From NCBI GenBank assembly GCA_014898415.1, contig RCTD01000026.1:434001-498000 (forward strand): a DNA stretch of 64,000 bases. Reading direction: 5' to 3'. Source of the DNA: Stromatinia cepivora (lineage: Eukaryota > Ascomycota > Leotiomycetes > Helotiales > Sclerotiniaceae). Both the position numbers and the translations under genes were made by a program. Below, piece by piece: positions 1 to 13,424 of the stretch (positions are counted from its first letter, which is position 1; each line of letters opens with the position of its first letter). Below the pieces are notes generated by a model. It saw nothing but the letters and a program-made list of their open reading frames with translations. It had not been told where the DNA came from and ran no database searches.

Positions 1-540
1 AAATGGTTTGACAATTATTATACGAAATTCTATAGGATTATAAAAAAGATCGATTATACAATTTTGATTCGTAATTGCAATCAATTTATAAAATCCCATC
101 TATCCTTTTTTTTCTTTTTATACTTGTATTAATAAATTCAAAAATAGTTTTAATATTTTGTATATATCTGAATCATTTCTAATATCAAATGAATCTTGTA
201 TCATATATTTTGTTTGAATTTTTTGAATCTCTTTTATTACCTATTGATATATCTATGCTCATTTTATAATCGATTAGGAAAATGAATTATACAAGATTAT
301 TCAGGGATATATTCTATATATAAGAAAAATTGAAATGAGGCTGTTTAATCCTACAATATTATTCATTGCTTTAATTGTCATTTGTAAAATAGCTTCTTTT
401 TCGAGATTTTTATTTTTTAATTCTTCCTTGAATATTTTGTACAATTGTTGTATAGATATATAAAATCTTTTGATTTTATTAATTATATTGTGAACTTCTA
501 CAAAGACTTTGTGAATATCAATTTGAAAAGTTTTCGTTTT

Positions 541-858
541 TTATTGAAATTCAATTGATATAAAATTTGTACCTATATTATAAAATATATAATCTGATAG
601 ACCAAGATATATATCGATCCAGCATTTCCGAATTGTATTCCAAATTATCTTTATACTTATATCTCGTACAAATATAACAACATTATATACAATAGCTTTA
701 TCGATAATATAAAGAACAGATTTTCCTTCAATATAGAATATATCCAGAATGATTGAATAATTGAATTCGATATCATCTTTTATTATAAATTTAAAATATC
801 CTAGAGATTTCATATAAAACTGATAATATTTATACATTTTGTTGAGTTTCTCGATCAT
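541..858 (-). pseudogene. integrase fragment of copia family A
   Basis: A 105-codon open stretch resembles the N-terminal part of the integrase catalytic core of fungal copia elements. Recognisable blocks are FKFIIKDDIEFNYSIILDI, where the element normally has its first catalytic Asp, IEGKSVLYIIDKA, and CWIDIYLGLSDYIFYNIGTNF, which corresponds to the usual CWIDTYLGPPD..HDxGxNF block. Asp and His positions of the last block are partly replaced (D to N), as expected from C-to-T decay. It is the remains of a mobile element, not a host gene. Confidence 0.7.
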
Positions 859-1197
859 CTAAAAATCAATATCCGTATACCCTATACGATTAAGTATATT
901 GATAAGTTTTCGTACAAAGGGATATCCGAATCTTCGATATATTTGTCGAAGTTCAGTTTCTATCAAATGATGATATATCACCATCTCTTCTATTTAATCA
1001 AAAAGCATAAAAGAGTATCCCTATTTTTATATAATAAAAATAATCTTATCACCTTACTTTAATATATTTGATATATTATCAAGCGTAATATATAAGCGAT
1101 CTATATTCTATATATATATAAGAAATAAAGTATTTATTAATATAATAAAAAACATAATGATTCCAATTGATATTTGAATAATGATATCTCTTTACAA

Positions 1198-1536
1198 TTA
1201 TACAATTCCTTTTCCAAATTTGATATTATACTCAGTATTTTTTGTATATAAGATATTTTTCTTTTTTTCTAATATCTGCACCTGAAATTCCCTTGTTATT
1301 GATACTCTTGATATACCTGTATCTGGAATGATACCTTGAAATGTATTTACTGAATATCGATCTTGAAATTGAAAAACTTCATTTAGATTATCACTCTTTT
1401 CGTACTTTTCGTACAATTGATTGAATTGATCATTTTGTAGATATATATACATCAATGATTGTCTCCCTAATAATTCTGCAACGTATATTTTATTAACAGA
1501 ATCTATTTCAATGAAATATATTTCGAATTGAATCAT
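1198..1536 (-). pseudogene. aspartic protease fragment of copia family A
   Basis: The 112-codon stretch contains NTFQGIIPDTGISRVSIT, matching the retropepsin active-site block (F.GI..DTGA...ST) of fungal retroelements; the catalytic DTG triad is retained. The tail YNIKFGKG matches the usual conserved F-G-x-G after the active site. It lies between the gag-like and integrase-like stretches on the same strand. Confidence 0.6.
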
Positions 1537-2247
1537 TTAATTATTTGAAAATTCAATTTAAAGATATTCGAAAGTATCATCTTCTTCTAATATTTCGTCC
1601 TTTTTATATTACAATTCAAATATACCTTTATATTTCAAAAAATATTATTCGAATATTTCTTCATTTATTTCTTATTCTATTATATATTGATTGAATTTCG
1701 TCTTCCATTCCTTTTTTATATAATTTGTCGATCAATATCCTAATTGCTTATATACAAAGCATTTCTGAATTGATATATATAATAGTATTTAAAAGTATTG
1801 AAATCTTTTTGATGAATTTATTGATGAATATAAGCGAAAAAAAATGAATCTGCTTTTTGATCGAACTCTATACTATCCTCGATTTCTATATAAGCCTCGA
1901 TTATCATATATACGATCCATCCAGTATATTTCTATGTCTAATAGATTATTAATCATCGAATTTGTGATATAAATATTTGTTGATTATATTCTTTCAATTT
2001 GATCAATAGTATTTCGAAAATCAGCATAAAGGCCTTCATATATTGTAATAGAATATAACAAAACAAAATTATATTTAGGGATATTATAATAAGTATTTAT
2101 AATCTGATCTTTTAATATCAATTCTGATTAATATGAATCTATCAATCCATATTACAATATATAAAGTATATCGAAAAGCTTTTCCAATTGTTCCGAAAAT
2201 AATTTGTCAGAATGCTTTCGTATGATCTATAGAAATATTGTATTACA

Positions 2248-2589
2248 TTATTCGATAAGATATTTCTGACATTTTTCTTTTATTTCAAAATATGTTTTCG
2301 TAAATATGATCATTTCTTTGAATTTCAATTTTCTATTACTAATTTTATCGAAATAAAATAATAATATAAAATCTTGAAGTATTATCGAAAATACTGTTTT
2401 GTATTCATTTGGGTGAATTCCGATTTTGCTACAAAGTTTATAGAATATCTGCAGTTTCTTATTCAGAAAATTATACTCCCCACCACTATATTTGAATTCA
2501 TTATTATTATACACTTTCATAAGATCTGGAAGAAGGTTTTGTCCATATACTATATAAGATGTATTCTGCCTTATTATATGATCTAGCAT
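2248..2589 (-). pseudogene. gag-like fragment of copia family A
   Basis: The 113-codon stretch has the pattern of fungal retrotransposon gag cores: an F/Y-x-x-K-L-x-I-F-Y-x-L-C segment, a helix with A/F-S-I-I-L-Q-D, then F-Y-F and a final segment with FKEMIIFTKTYFE followed by a charged tail. Recognition is by pattern only. A complementary open frame on the plus strand (2374-2586) is a shadow. Confidence 0.5.
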
Positions 2590-3540
2590 TATAGGATCAG
2601 AAGGGAATTGATTTTGATTTCGTTATTGTTGTTCATCTTGTTATATTTATTCAGAAAGTTTTGGTATAAGTGATGTTTGAATTTTGATCGATTTCTTTGG
2701 TATAATGATTTCGTATATATCCGCATATTCTTTTTTCAATCGATCTATTTCTTTTTGAACTTCTTTTGTATATTCATTTGATTTATCTTTCGAGATAAAT
2801 TCAGCAAGTACTTTTGTATAGTTATTGTTCCCTTTTGTTTGTCGGATTTGAAAACCATATAGAATGAATTGAATTTATATGAATTTGAGAACTTCGCGAT
2901 ATGCGATTTTGAATGTAACATCCGTCCAGCCTTTGTATTACTCTTAAAATTCTTCCTATAGCCTTTACCCTTTATACCTTCTGAATTGTGAATTGATGAG
3001 CCATATAATTATATCAGCATTCATTTGGGATTCAATGAGTTCTGAATTTGGATTCAATTGTTTCCCTCAAAATTCAGTATTCATTTTGTACGAAAATGAT
3101 TTGGGGATTGGAAAAATCATATTGGATATTATAATTCAATATCATATCATATCAAATAGATTTGTTATATAACATATATGAGAATATAATGAACACAGAT
3201 AAAGTCAATATAAAATCAAATTATCCTGAAGAAATCAATTGTAATCAAAGATCCTTTCTTAATATATATTTCGAAGAAAATAATATAAAAAATGTAATAT
3301 TCTAATTCTTTTATATAGATTATACATAAACTTAATCTAATACAATCTTATTTATCTTTTCAAAAGATATCTCTTCTTATTGAATTTGATTTTGCCGTTT
3401 TGTAATTGAATTTTATCAATCACTAATCAATATTGAACAGACTTCGTAAAAGGATGTATATACAAAACATATATAGAATAAAGATAATTCTATTATTCTG
3501 TCTTAACCCTTTTGTATAACGAAATTCTATTAATCTATAT

Positions 3541-3617
3541 AGACACTGCCATCCCACTTACGATGTGGGGGAAACACGTGATGGTATCACGTGTTTCGTC
3601 AGTCATGTGTTCCAACA
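3541..3617 (-). repeat. probable LTR start of copia family A
   Basis: This patch is clearly more GC-rich than its surroundings. On the minus strand it starts TGTTGGAACACATGAC and contains the palindrome-like CACGTGATACCATCACGTG. TGTTG is a common copia LTR start. The LTR probably continues toward about 3400, but its other end is not clear. Confidence 0.45.
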
Positions 3618-4946
3618 AAAAATCAAAACGATTTTCTTCTTACAATCTGTACTCAATGATTAGAATAATATCTATATTTGAAAAATAAATATCAAATTCA
3701 AGGAATCTGGGATTCAATCAATCCAGAGAATGATTCATTTGTTTCTATATCAGCGATATCCATTTCAAATTTCGATCTAACAAATGAGTCTATCTATACT
3801 TAAGTCGATTAGCTTTCAATCAAATTACCTGTTTTACCTTCCGTTATCAATTTTCAAGCTAAATATAATTAAAAGAAATAAATTCAATACCAAAAAGAAT
3901 TCTTGAAATATTTTATAGCGATCCAATTTAAAGAAGATACTAATAGAAATATAAAGATGAAAGATTTTGATAATAATACATCAGGATCCATTCTTAATAA
4001 ACCCATTGCTCCATTCCCAACCACCTTCCAAGAAATCTCCTCCGAATTTACCTCTTTTCAATTGAAGTATCGATATTAATAATAAAAATATATACAGAAT
4101 CATAAAACTTTCAAAAACGTTTACAAATAAATCGAATCATCAATTAATCAAGTACACCTTATGGAATTATCCATTTTCAATCAGGGTATTATAGCTCTTC
4201 CATTCAAAACAATTATTAATATATTCAAAAAGAAGTTTGTATTTATAATAACTATTATTAAGCTCGCAATACTACAAGAATATCGGTCTATTCTAATGCA
4301 AGTTTTGTTTAGCAGAATCGATTCTATTAAATGGTATAAGGATTGAATTATAATCTATACTAAAGCTTTTACATATGAAATCATTGAAATATAAAATGAA
4401 ATCATTATCAATACTTTTCTACAAACTATTGATACCAGGATACTCCTAATCTAGGCAAATACTATAATCGTATAAATCGAAATGAATAATCAATTCGGAT
4501 TATCTAATCTTTCATTTAAACAATTCGGAGACGTTTTTAAAGAATTAATCTTCCAGGATTCTATTTCCTTAAAAACTAAAGAAGAAGTATATTCTATATT
4601 TATTTCTTTTCAAAATAATAAAAAATCTAAAAAGAATAAAAAGAATATCAACTCTAAAAGTAATTAAAAGATCAAGAAGATCTAGAAATATCCTTGTAAA
4701 ACCGAATCTGAATGGAACAATGGAATTGATCATAATCACACTATATATAATTACAAAGCTATAGAGTTAACACTCATTAAAAGGATCAATCCATTACTCA
4801 AAAGAATATTCAGCAAAAACGAACTATAAGCAATTAGGGATCGAATAAGATTGTATTCATAAAAGTAATTTCATTTTGATTGGATTAAAAGGAAATGAAT
4901 AAAAGGTTCTATTGATCTTTCAGGATCTTCAATTAACGTTATTATT

Positions 4947-5285
4947 TTGGATATTCGATATAATCAATCAGAAGTATACTTTATAATAGTGAAAATATAT
5001 TATCTATTTAATAGCATCTTATTCGATAATTATAATACTATATATATTATGAATGATATATCTCTATTAGATGATTATCGATATCGATTATCCGATCCCA
5101 ATAATCTTGTAAAAGTAAATACTTTTAGTTTCCAAATCCTAGGATATAGGGTTTATATTATCAAAAAGATTATCAAGAAAGAAGATTACTTTAATGATAA
5201 TCTAATCTTGAACAATATAATACTCATCCTTGGTTTTCATATCAATATCATTTTGGAAATTCGATTGGAAAAAGCCGACCTATAG
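4947..5285 (+). pseudogene. copia family B protease region
   Basis: The 112-codon open stretch matches the copia protease segment in which a folded region with IMNDISLLDDYRYR (usual form IHVxNDxSLLxxY) leads to NIILILGFHINII, which corresponds to the conserved V.VPGFHTNIVS block. The catalytic Asp region lies just upstream and is decayed. Confidence 0.6.
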
Positions 5286-5402
5286 TTTTCAGAATATGAT
5301 TATACTTTTTGTAAAGGAGATCATACAAATAGTATAATAATTGCTTAATGCATTTATACTGAAAATCTTGTATTTTTAGAATACAAACTATTTTCTATTT
5401 AT

Positions 5403-5720
5403 TTGAATATTCTTTTATTTATTCCTGTAAGTAACCCTTTTATAATATATCCAACAATAAACAGAAAAATAAACAAAGCATTCCATTGTTTTCACGATCC
5501 ATCTCTCCCAAAAGAAGATACAAATAAAATATGGTATAAATACTTTAAACATTTGAAAAAGGAAGCTTTTGAATATTTAATATTTGTAATACAAAATATC
5601 AAAATAAAAGATATTATTCATTCCAATTGTATCAATTGTATTCGCATTTATACAAAACAAATCATTTCTTGCGCTCTAAATGATCACCAACTATCTCAAT
5701 CTTTCTACAAAATCCAATAG
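5403..5720 (+). pseudogene. copia family B GAG-pre-integrase domain
   Basis: The 105-codon stretch carries IWYKYFKHLKKEAFEYLI, the decayed form of the LWHxRLGHLGxEALxxL zinc-binding block that precedes copia integrases, followed by CINCIRIYTKQIIS, matching CxxCxxxKxxxxxS. One His and flanking residues are replaced. It continues into a broken integrase core downstream. Confidence 0.65.
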
Positions 5721-7699
5721 AATTTTTTTGATTTTGATAAAGGATATAATAATATATTATAGTTTTTATTGATTAAAGAAATATATTATAGCAAAATCTT
5801 TTCATATTCAATTTATTGCAAAACATACAATAAAGTATTTGCAATTATTCAAAGTTTTGTAGTCTGGGTTCATTGTAAGTATAGTCTAGCAATTATAATG
5901 ATCAAATAGGATAATGATATATCTATCATTAAAGTTATAAAAACAATATTATTTGAAAAATGGATCAAGCAAAAAGGTATTGAATTCGAATTATCCTTAT
6001 CTCATATATATAAACCCAATGAAGGATCAGAATATACAGGATAAAAAATAATTACAAAATAAATAAAAATACGGATCACAACAGATTTACCGGATAAATT
6101 ATAAATAGAAATAATGCAAATTGTTATTTATCTATATAATATAAATCCTTTGAAGATTAAATCCTTCAAATCATTTAATAAAGTATTCGATATATAATTC
6201 TGTGATTACCTTTGTAAAAATAATCTTTTATTCGCAAAGAAAATATTTAATGATCTCTATCCCAACTAGAATAGAATCTATAAATATGGATACCGAGTTT
6301 ATCCTTTGAATAAAAACAGAGAAACTGGAATTAATAGGAAATAATATAAAACTAATCCTTGAATATATATTAGATATTTAATAGGCTATATTCTAAACAT
6401 ATTGATCTATTGTATATGGATATCTAAACTCAATAGAATTATTATTATTCGAAATATAACGTTCAATAAGGAATTCATTTATTATATAGATTTTATCAAT
6501 CGAATAATCGATATTCATATTACAAAAGAATTTAAGTAGTTTATTAGAATTCTTGATCTATAAAATCATATCAAAATAAATAGAACGATTATGCAAAACG
6601 AAGATAATCATAAAGACTTCATTTATCTATCTATTTTTATAGATCGAAAAACCTTTGATTTATTTATTAAATATATTTCAGATCTATTATTTACAAATGA
6701 ATTGATTTTAAGGGTAGATATAGATCTGAAAGGTGATAATAGGAATAAAAAAATCGATTTAGGATTATTCAATCCATTTAATCCTTGAGATAATGAGGAT
6801 AAGGTATACAATGAAGATATACAAATATCGGTCAATCTTTTTATTGGAGAAATTGGAGAAGCTGATTCTTTTATTGAAAAACAATTATATTTTGTAAGTA
6901 AAGACATCAATATTGTTCAAAGAGATGTTTGTAATAATAATATAGATCCCAATTTTATCGAATATATTGATATAAGGAATATAGAGTATAAACCTATTGA
7001 TTATACCATCGAAATTCTTTATAATATATACGAAAGTGATTTAGAAACTATTCCAATCAATCAACCTCAATATTCCAAAAGAAAGTATATATATTGGAAT
7101 AATCAATTAGAGTATTCTATAAAGGAAATCTAATCATTACAAAGATTGCCGCATTCTATACATTTATTTAATCGATTTATAAAAAACTTGCGGATTTATA
7201 ATCTCGAATAAATACTTAAAAGAACTCGTATTATAAGAATTGAAATATTCAGGGTTCAAATCAATTCATCTAAATTTCAATTATACGACTATCATTTAGA
7301 ATTATCTCTTTTCCAGAAATTACCTAGCTTTTGTATCCTAGAACAATTAGTATACATATAAAAGCAATTATATATATAATAACATCATCAAAGGAACGAT
7401 TCCAACACTGAATCCTATATAAGAATTGTTATATTTCAAAGGATAGATTCAATAGGATTACCCTGTTTAAACAACTTTTATTCTATATTCTAATCTGATC
7501 AATAAGGAATAAACAATATAAAGGAATATTCTCAATTTATAACAATTCATAATATAATCATTACTGGAATTAAAGCAAAACCATTATTACCTTTTATCTG
7601 ATCTATAATCAATAGATTATAAACAATACCACTTCTTCGAATTCATATATTTGTAGTTTCAAAATTACTTCGTTTTTATTATTAATTAGAAGATCATCA

Positions 7700-9203
7700 A
7701 ATGGGATATTGATTCAAATAGGATTGCAATTTTGAGGTTGATAATTTTAAGACTAGAAAAACCTGATATGAAATCGATTCTAAATTGGAATCTACAAAAC
7801 CGATCCCCCTTTAATAAATATTTACATATAAATACAATAATTAAGATTTAATTACTCGTTATTGTTCATATTTAATAATACAAAGAGATCTCCAGATTAA
7901 AAGTACTATTAAAATTACTTATATTGTTATATTAATAGATCAATTATTTCGAATTATAATAACAATCATTATTAAATACAATTTCGAAATAAAGCAATAC
8001 AATATAATCAATATCTTCGTCAATATTCTATACAATCCTTCCGGTACCCCAATTATATACTATCTATTTGATAGATATAAAATCCTAAATAAAAATGTTA
8101 TAATCGATCGAGCTTTATATAATCTACAAGATTTCCCAATTATATAGTTTAGGGATTTTATTCGGATATTCGAGAAATTAAAATTGATATAATACAAAGA
8201 GGAACTATATTTATATATTAATTCAAAGTATACCATTATGATTCTTTTCTTTGTAAACAATATTCAGATCATTTATCATAAGAAAAACGAATTAGTTGCT
8301 ACAAAGATCATTAAGGGAATTAAAACTATATATAAACTACAAGATCTGGGAAATACTAAATAGTTTTTGGGTATACATATACTTCATAATCAATCCAAGA
8401 AAAAGTTGTAGTTAGTCTATAATATATATATTAAAAAAATTATTAAGAAATTCAAAGTAACAAATAGAACAATAAATATACCGTTCCCGATAATAGTATT
8501 TCGGAAAAATCAGAGTCAAACTCCTATATATATTATAAAAATGTATTAAAAGAAAATAGATTCAGTATTATATACTACAATCATTATAAAAACAGATATA
8601 TCATTCGCTGTTTCGCAATTAAGTCATTATTTGACTAACCTATTGAACAATTATATAAAAACTATCGATTATTGTTTATAATATTTATGAAATATAAGGT
8701 ATTTCGTAATTCAATATAGTGATAATCAAATATCACAATTTTTCATCTTCTCAGACATTTCTTTTGCAAATGATCTAGATATTCGTTGATCATTTTAAGG
8801 GTACATTATATCCCTTTTCAATAACTTAATCATATAAAAAGTATCCAAGTAAGATATTGTAATTATTTTGATTACTAAAACAGAATTTCTCGAAATTGAG
8901 TATATATCAAAAAAAACTATGGCAATTTTATATTTCTTAAAAAAGATCGATTTAATAATGAAAAAATCTATAACGATCTTTTATAATAATCAGTAAACGA
9001 TCAGATTGGTGGTTGATGAGAACGAACGGATTATTACAAAACTATATTATATTGATATCCAAAATATATAATTATATTAAGAATATTCAAAAAGGAATTT
9101 TTATATAATCTATCTACCGACCACCGATATAACTATTAATAGGCTCACCAAGAACCTTACAAAACAAAAGTTCGAACACTTCCGATCCTTTTTCAATCTA
9201 TAA
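7700..9203 (+). pseudogene. copia family B reverse transcriptase/RNase H remains
   Basis: Fragments in a nearly constant frame match the end of copia reverse transcriptase (KLQDLGNTK, stop, FLGIHI at about 8338-8384) and the connection region (LYTTIIIKTDISFAVSQLSHYL near 8570-8640, a broken form of LYATTITRPDVAFAVSxLS). The RNase H region near 8720-9203 includes FSDISFANDLDIR, FYNNQ and the C-terminal tail. Stops within the frame are mostly TAG/TAA where CAG/CAA or TGG would be expected. Confidence 0.75.
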
Positions 9204-9221
9204 GATATAAATAATAGAATT

Positions 9222-9290
9222 ATAAAACTTGAATAACAATAATTATAAAACTTGAATAACAATAATTATAAAACTTGAATAACAATAATC
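9222..9290. repeat. 23-bp tandem repeat, three copies
   Basis: Three head-to-tail copies of a 23-bp unit beginning ATAAAACTTGAATAACAATA start at 9222, 9245 and 9268; only the last base of the third differs. It lies just after the end of the copia family B coding region. Confidence 0.9.
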
Positions 9291-11445
9291 TAAAGTTTGT
9301 ATTTCTTTCTTTTGATATGAATAGAATGAATTCTATTTGGTATCCCAGATTATTATACTTTTCTATAATGCACTTTAATTTATGTATTTTATATTCATTG
9401 GGAAACAAAAAATAATCAAAATTGATCATTTCTTCATTTTCATTTTTCTATCCTCGAAAAAGGATAAGCTTTTTTCTAAACTCAATAATTTGAAGTTCAA
9501 ATAAAAGAGCCTCTGGATTATCCGCAATAATTAAGGAACAAGGAATAATTGAAATAATCAGAGTTATTGATGTTATCGGTATTATAAGAATCAAAAGACT
9601 ATCCCTCTTTTCCTTTTTCTTTAAATATACCATCCATTTTTTTCTTTTTTTCTTCTTCACCATTCTTTCTCTTTCATTTTTACTATCGCTCTCCGAAATC
9701 ACAATATACTTCTTCCGTTCAGTCTTTCGAAAACTTTGGTAAATAATACAGCGAAAAAAAAGGAAACGATAATATAAGGGCGAAAGAACAATTTCTTTCT
9801 TCTTTTCGATCTTCAATATCATTTTTATTGTAATTCTATATCCCTATTTGAATTATATAATTAATGATTAGTATATTATAAAGATAAGGGATGAACGAAG
9901 AATTTATTTTCGAATTTTGTTGATAAATAGTGATGTAGTAATCTGTCAAAGGATAGAGGAAAGTTGGTAAAGGAGTATATAAATGAATACTACAATTCCA
10001 ATATCAACGATTATTCGGTTTGGAAGAATCAACAAAATATTCATTATAAAAATTATATCTTTTAATGATTAACGATTTTATATATCGAATATATAAATAA
10101 TTGTTCCTTTTTCTATGATTCCCTTTATTTTTTGTTTTAACTAAAAAATTAGTAATTTTTAATGATCTTTTTTCTTTCTTTTCTTCATCTAATTCATTAT
10201 CCGAAAAACCCGGTATCGAAGAATCGAATAGATTATTATCATTAGATAAAGAAATATTCTTTTTTTTCTTTTCTTCATTGAACAATCTTTGTTTCGATAA
10301 TTACAAATATAGAATTAATAAAACCTTTCAATTATATAATAGAATTCAAAATGAAATCTATTTTCAAATTATTATCTGAATTTATAATTAGTAATTGATT
10401 ATAACAAATAATAGTTCTTTTGATAAAAAGAAATGGTTTCTGAAATAGATAATTATATATTATTTTAAAAACAGATTTAATTAAATTATACTTCCAAAAA
10501 TCAATATTTTGATTTATTATTTATATTGAATTTATTAATTCTTTTTGTTCGATTTAATAATCCTTTGAAGGAGTATTGAGATCTTTTCTTGTATTTAACT
10601 CTTTCAAAGTTTTCTTTTCAATCATTATTTGTTTAATACAATTGAGATTCGTTTGTTTAGCTTTTTTAGACCCCGAAATTTTAAATATAATAATAATTAA
10701 TAAGAATTTGATTAAAACAAAAACGAAAATATGAAAAAGGGATTTATATACCTTTAAAAATTCATTTATTTTATTTCGTTATTACAATTAATATATTATA
10801 ATCTAGCAACTATATATATTTTCAATTGTTACATTGCAGAATCGATTATTCATTTGTATTCTCCCAATAGAAAACTTTCTTTTTATTATTCAAAATCTTG
10901 ATTTCGAAGAATATTGCAAGTAGCAAACTAAAGATCAAAAGAAATTTGCGATTTATATATAATCAAATTCTTTTTTATGCTAAGGATACCAGAATTATTT
11001 CAGGTTTATATATTACATTACTCCTTTGTTAACATTTGCCTATAATCGCATTGTATATTCATTTACGAATTATATGAATTACTATTTTCTATACCTTTCC
11101 ATTTGTTTCAGATCGTTTTCCGATTTAAAGGGTATATTATAAAAAGCCCTGCAATCCCCTATATCTTATAAAGAATCAAAGCATATATTTTCCAATCGAA
11201 ATAAAGGATCTACTAGCCCTTACCAATCCATCAATTGATAAAGTGATCCTGATATACTAATAAACAAAGATTTAATCTAATTAAGATATATATCGGCTAG
11301 ATAACCACTTATTTGTTCTATATATACAACTTTTGATTTATATAATCAAAAGCAAATCATTCAATTCTTTTACTCTACCAATTACGTGTACCATCTATTC
11401 CCCGATCCCTGAAAGTGCTGTGTAATCATACTATCCCGTGATATT
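9291..11445. other. AT-rich spacer between inverted copia copies; no gene recognised
   Basis: Only Lys/Glu/Asn-rich low-complexity open stretches occur (minus strand 9448-9822 and 10004-10285), without motifs. A less AT-rich patch near 11385-11445 (containing GATCCCTGAAAGTGCTGTG) abuts the break point of the inverted copia copy and may be the end of another element, but nothing identifies it. Confidence 0.5.
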
Positions 11446-13424
11446 ATATATTTTGGATATTGATATAATATAGTTTTGTAATAATCCATTTGTTTTTATC
11501 GATCATCAATTTAATCGTTTGTTGATTATTATAGAAAATCATTATAAATTCTTTTACTATTAAATTGATTTCCCTCAAGAAATATAAAATTGTTGTGATT
11601 TCTTTTGATATATATTCGATTTCAAGAAGTTTTGCTTCAATAATCGAAATGATTATAATATTCTATTTAAAAGTTTTCTATATAATTAAGCCATCGAAAA
11701 GAGATATAATATATTTTTAGAATGATTAACAAATATCTAAATTATTTGTAAAGGAAGTATTTAAGAAGATAAGAAATTATAGTATTTGATTATTATTATA
11801 TTGGATTACAAGATATTTTATATTCTAGAGATATTGTAAACAATAATCGATAACTTTTATATAATCGTTTGATGAATTAATCAAATAATAATTTAATTAC
11901 GAAATAATAAATGATATATTCGTTTTTATAATGATTATAATATATAATATTGATCTTATTTTCTTTTAATATATTTTGATAATATATATAGGAGTTTGAT
12001 CTTGATTTTTTCCGAAATATTATTATTGAGAGTGGTGTATTTATTGTTCTGTTTATTGTTTTGAATTTTTTAGTAATCTTTTTAATATATATATTATAAA
12101 TTAATCACAATTTTTTCTTGGATCGATTACGAAATATATATATATCTAGAAACTATTTAATATTTTCTAAATCTTATAGTTTATATACAATTTTGATTCT
12201 TTTGGTGATCTTTATAGTAATTAATTTGTTTTTCTTATGATAAATAATCTGAATATTGTTTACAAAGAAAAGAATTATAATGATGTACTTTGGATTAATA
12301 TATAAATATAATTCCTTTTTATATTATATTAATCCCAATTTTTCGAGTATCCAAATGAAATTCCTAAATTATATAGCTAGGGAATCTTATAGATTATACA
12401 AAACTTGATCAATTATAACATTTTTGTTTAAGATTTTGTATCCATTAGATAAATAGTATATAATTGGAATATTAGAAGAATTATATAAAACATTGATGAA
12501 GATGTTGATTATATTATATTGTTTAGTTTTGAGATTGTATTTAACAACAATTGCTATTACGATTCAGAATGATCGATTTGTTAATATAGTGGTATAAATA
12601 ATTTCAATAATACTCTTAGTTTGAAGATCTCTTTATATTACTAAATATAAACGATAATAAATAATTAAATTTTAATCATTATATTTATATATAAACATTT
12701 ATTGAAAGAGGATCGATTTTATAGATTCCGATCTAGAATCGATCCCATATCAGGTTTTCCTAATCTTAAAATTATTAATTTTAAGATCGTAATTCTATTT
12801 AAATCAATATTCTATTTAATGATCTTTTAATTGATAATAAAAACGAAATAATTTTGGAATTATAAATATACGAATTCAAGGAAATGATATTATCTGTAAT
12901 CTATTAATTATAAATTAAATAGAAGATAATAATGATTTTGTTTCAATTTTAATAATGATTATATTATGAATTATTATAAATTGAGAATACTTTTTTATAT
13001 TGTTTATTTTTTATTAATCAAATCAAAATATAAAATGAAAATTGTTTAAATATAATAAGCTTATTAAATCTATCCTTTGAAATATAATAGTTCTTATATA
13101 GAATTCAGTATTGGGATTGCTTCTTTAATAGTATTATTATATATATAATTGTCTTTGTATATATACTGATTGTTTTAGGATACAAAAACCAGATGATTTT
13201 TAGTAAAAAGGTGATTTCGAATAGTAATTGTATGATTGAAATTCAGATGGATTGATTTAAGCCCTGAGTATTTCAATTTTCATAATACAGGCTTTTTTAG
13301 GCATTTGTTCGAAATTATAAATCCATAAGTTTTTTATAAATCAATTAAATGAATATATAAAGTATAGTAATTTCTGTAATGATTGGATTTCCTTTACGGA
13401 ATATTTTGATTGATTATTTCAGTG
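11446..13424 (-). mobile_element. inverted partial copy of copia family B
   Basis: The reverse complement of this stretch aligns by eye along its length with about 7095-9072. Landmarks: AAACCTGATATG at 7765 pairs with the copy near 12750; the ATTATATAG-TTTAGGG segment near 8140 pairs with 12360; the block around AAACTCCTATATA near 8518 pairs with 11992; the block before CAAAATATATAAT pairs with 11450. Differences are mostly transitions. Similarity stops abruptly at both ends: the outer end abuts the inverted-repeat element at 13425. Confidence 0.8.

Larger units (their letters stand above)
1..3617 (-). mobile_element. RIP-degraded Ty1/copia retrotransposon (family A), truncated by window edge
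   Basis: Read on the minus strand, gag-like (about 2589-2248), protease-like (about 1536-1198) and integrase-like (about 858-541) stretches occur in the order expected of a retrotransposon. A less AT-rich patch at 3541-3617 begins, on the minus strand, TGTTGGAACACATGAC, like a copia LTR start. Frames are broken by many stops and the base content is extremely AT-rich, as RIP would leave it. The reverse transcriptase would lie beyond coordinate 1. Assignment to copia rather than gypsy rests on the integrase following the protease before any reverse transcriptase. Confidence 0.7.
3957..9203 (+). mobile_element. RIP-degraded Ty1/copia retrotransposon (family B)
   Basis: A nearly full-length pol order can be followed on the plus strand despite many stops: gag start (Met at 3957), protease-like region (4947-5285), GAG-pre-integrase block (about 5530-5700), integrase (about 5870-6530), reverse transcriptase (about 7700-8400, FLGIHI box at 8364-8384), and an RNase H domain ending with the tail LTKNLTKQKFEHFRSFFNL just before TAA at 9201-9203. 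This is the Ty1/copia domain order. The flanking LTRs were not found. A second copy lies inverted at 11446-13424. Confidence 0.8.

Noticed and set aside
3571..3600. CACGTGATGG-type palindrome as a regulatory hairpin
   Set aside because: It lies at a probable LTR start; related CACGTGATACC also occurs in the gypsy LTR, so it is more likely part of LTR sequence than an independent regulatory element.
9222..9290. CRISPR-like array of 23-bp units
   Set aside because: Units are contiguous without spacers and the host is eukaryotic; it is a plain tandem repeat.
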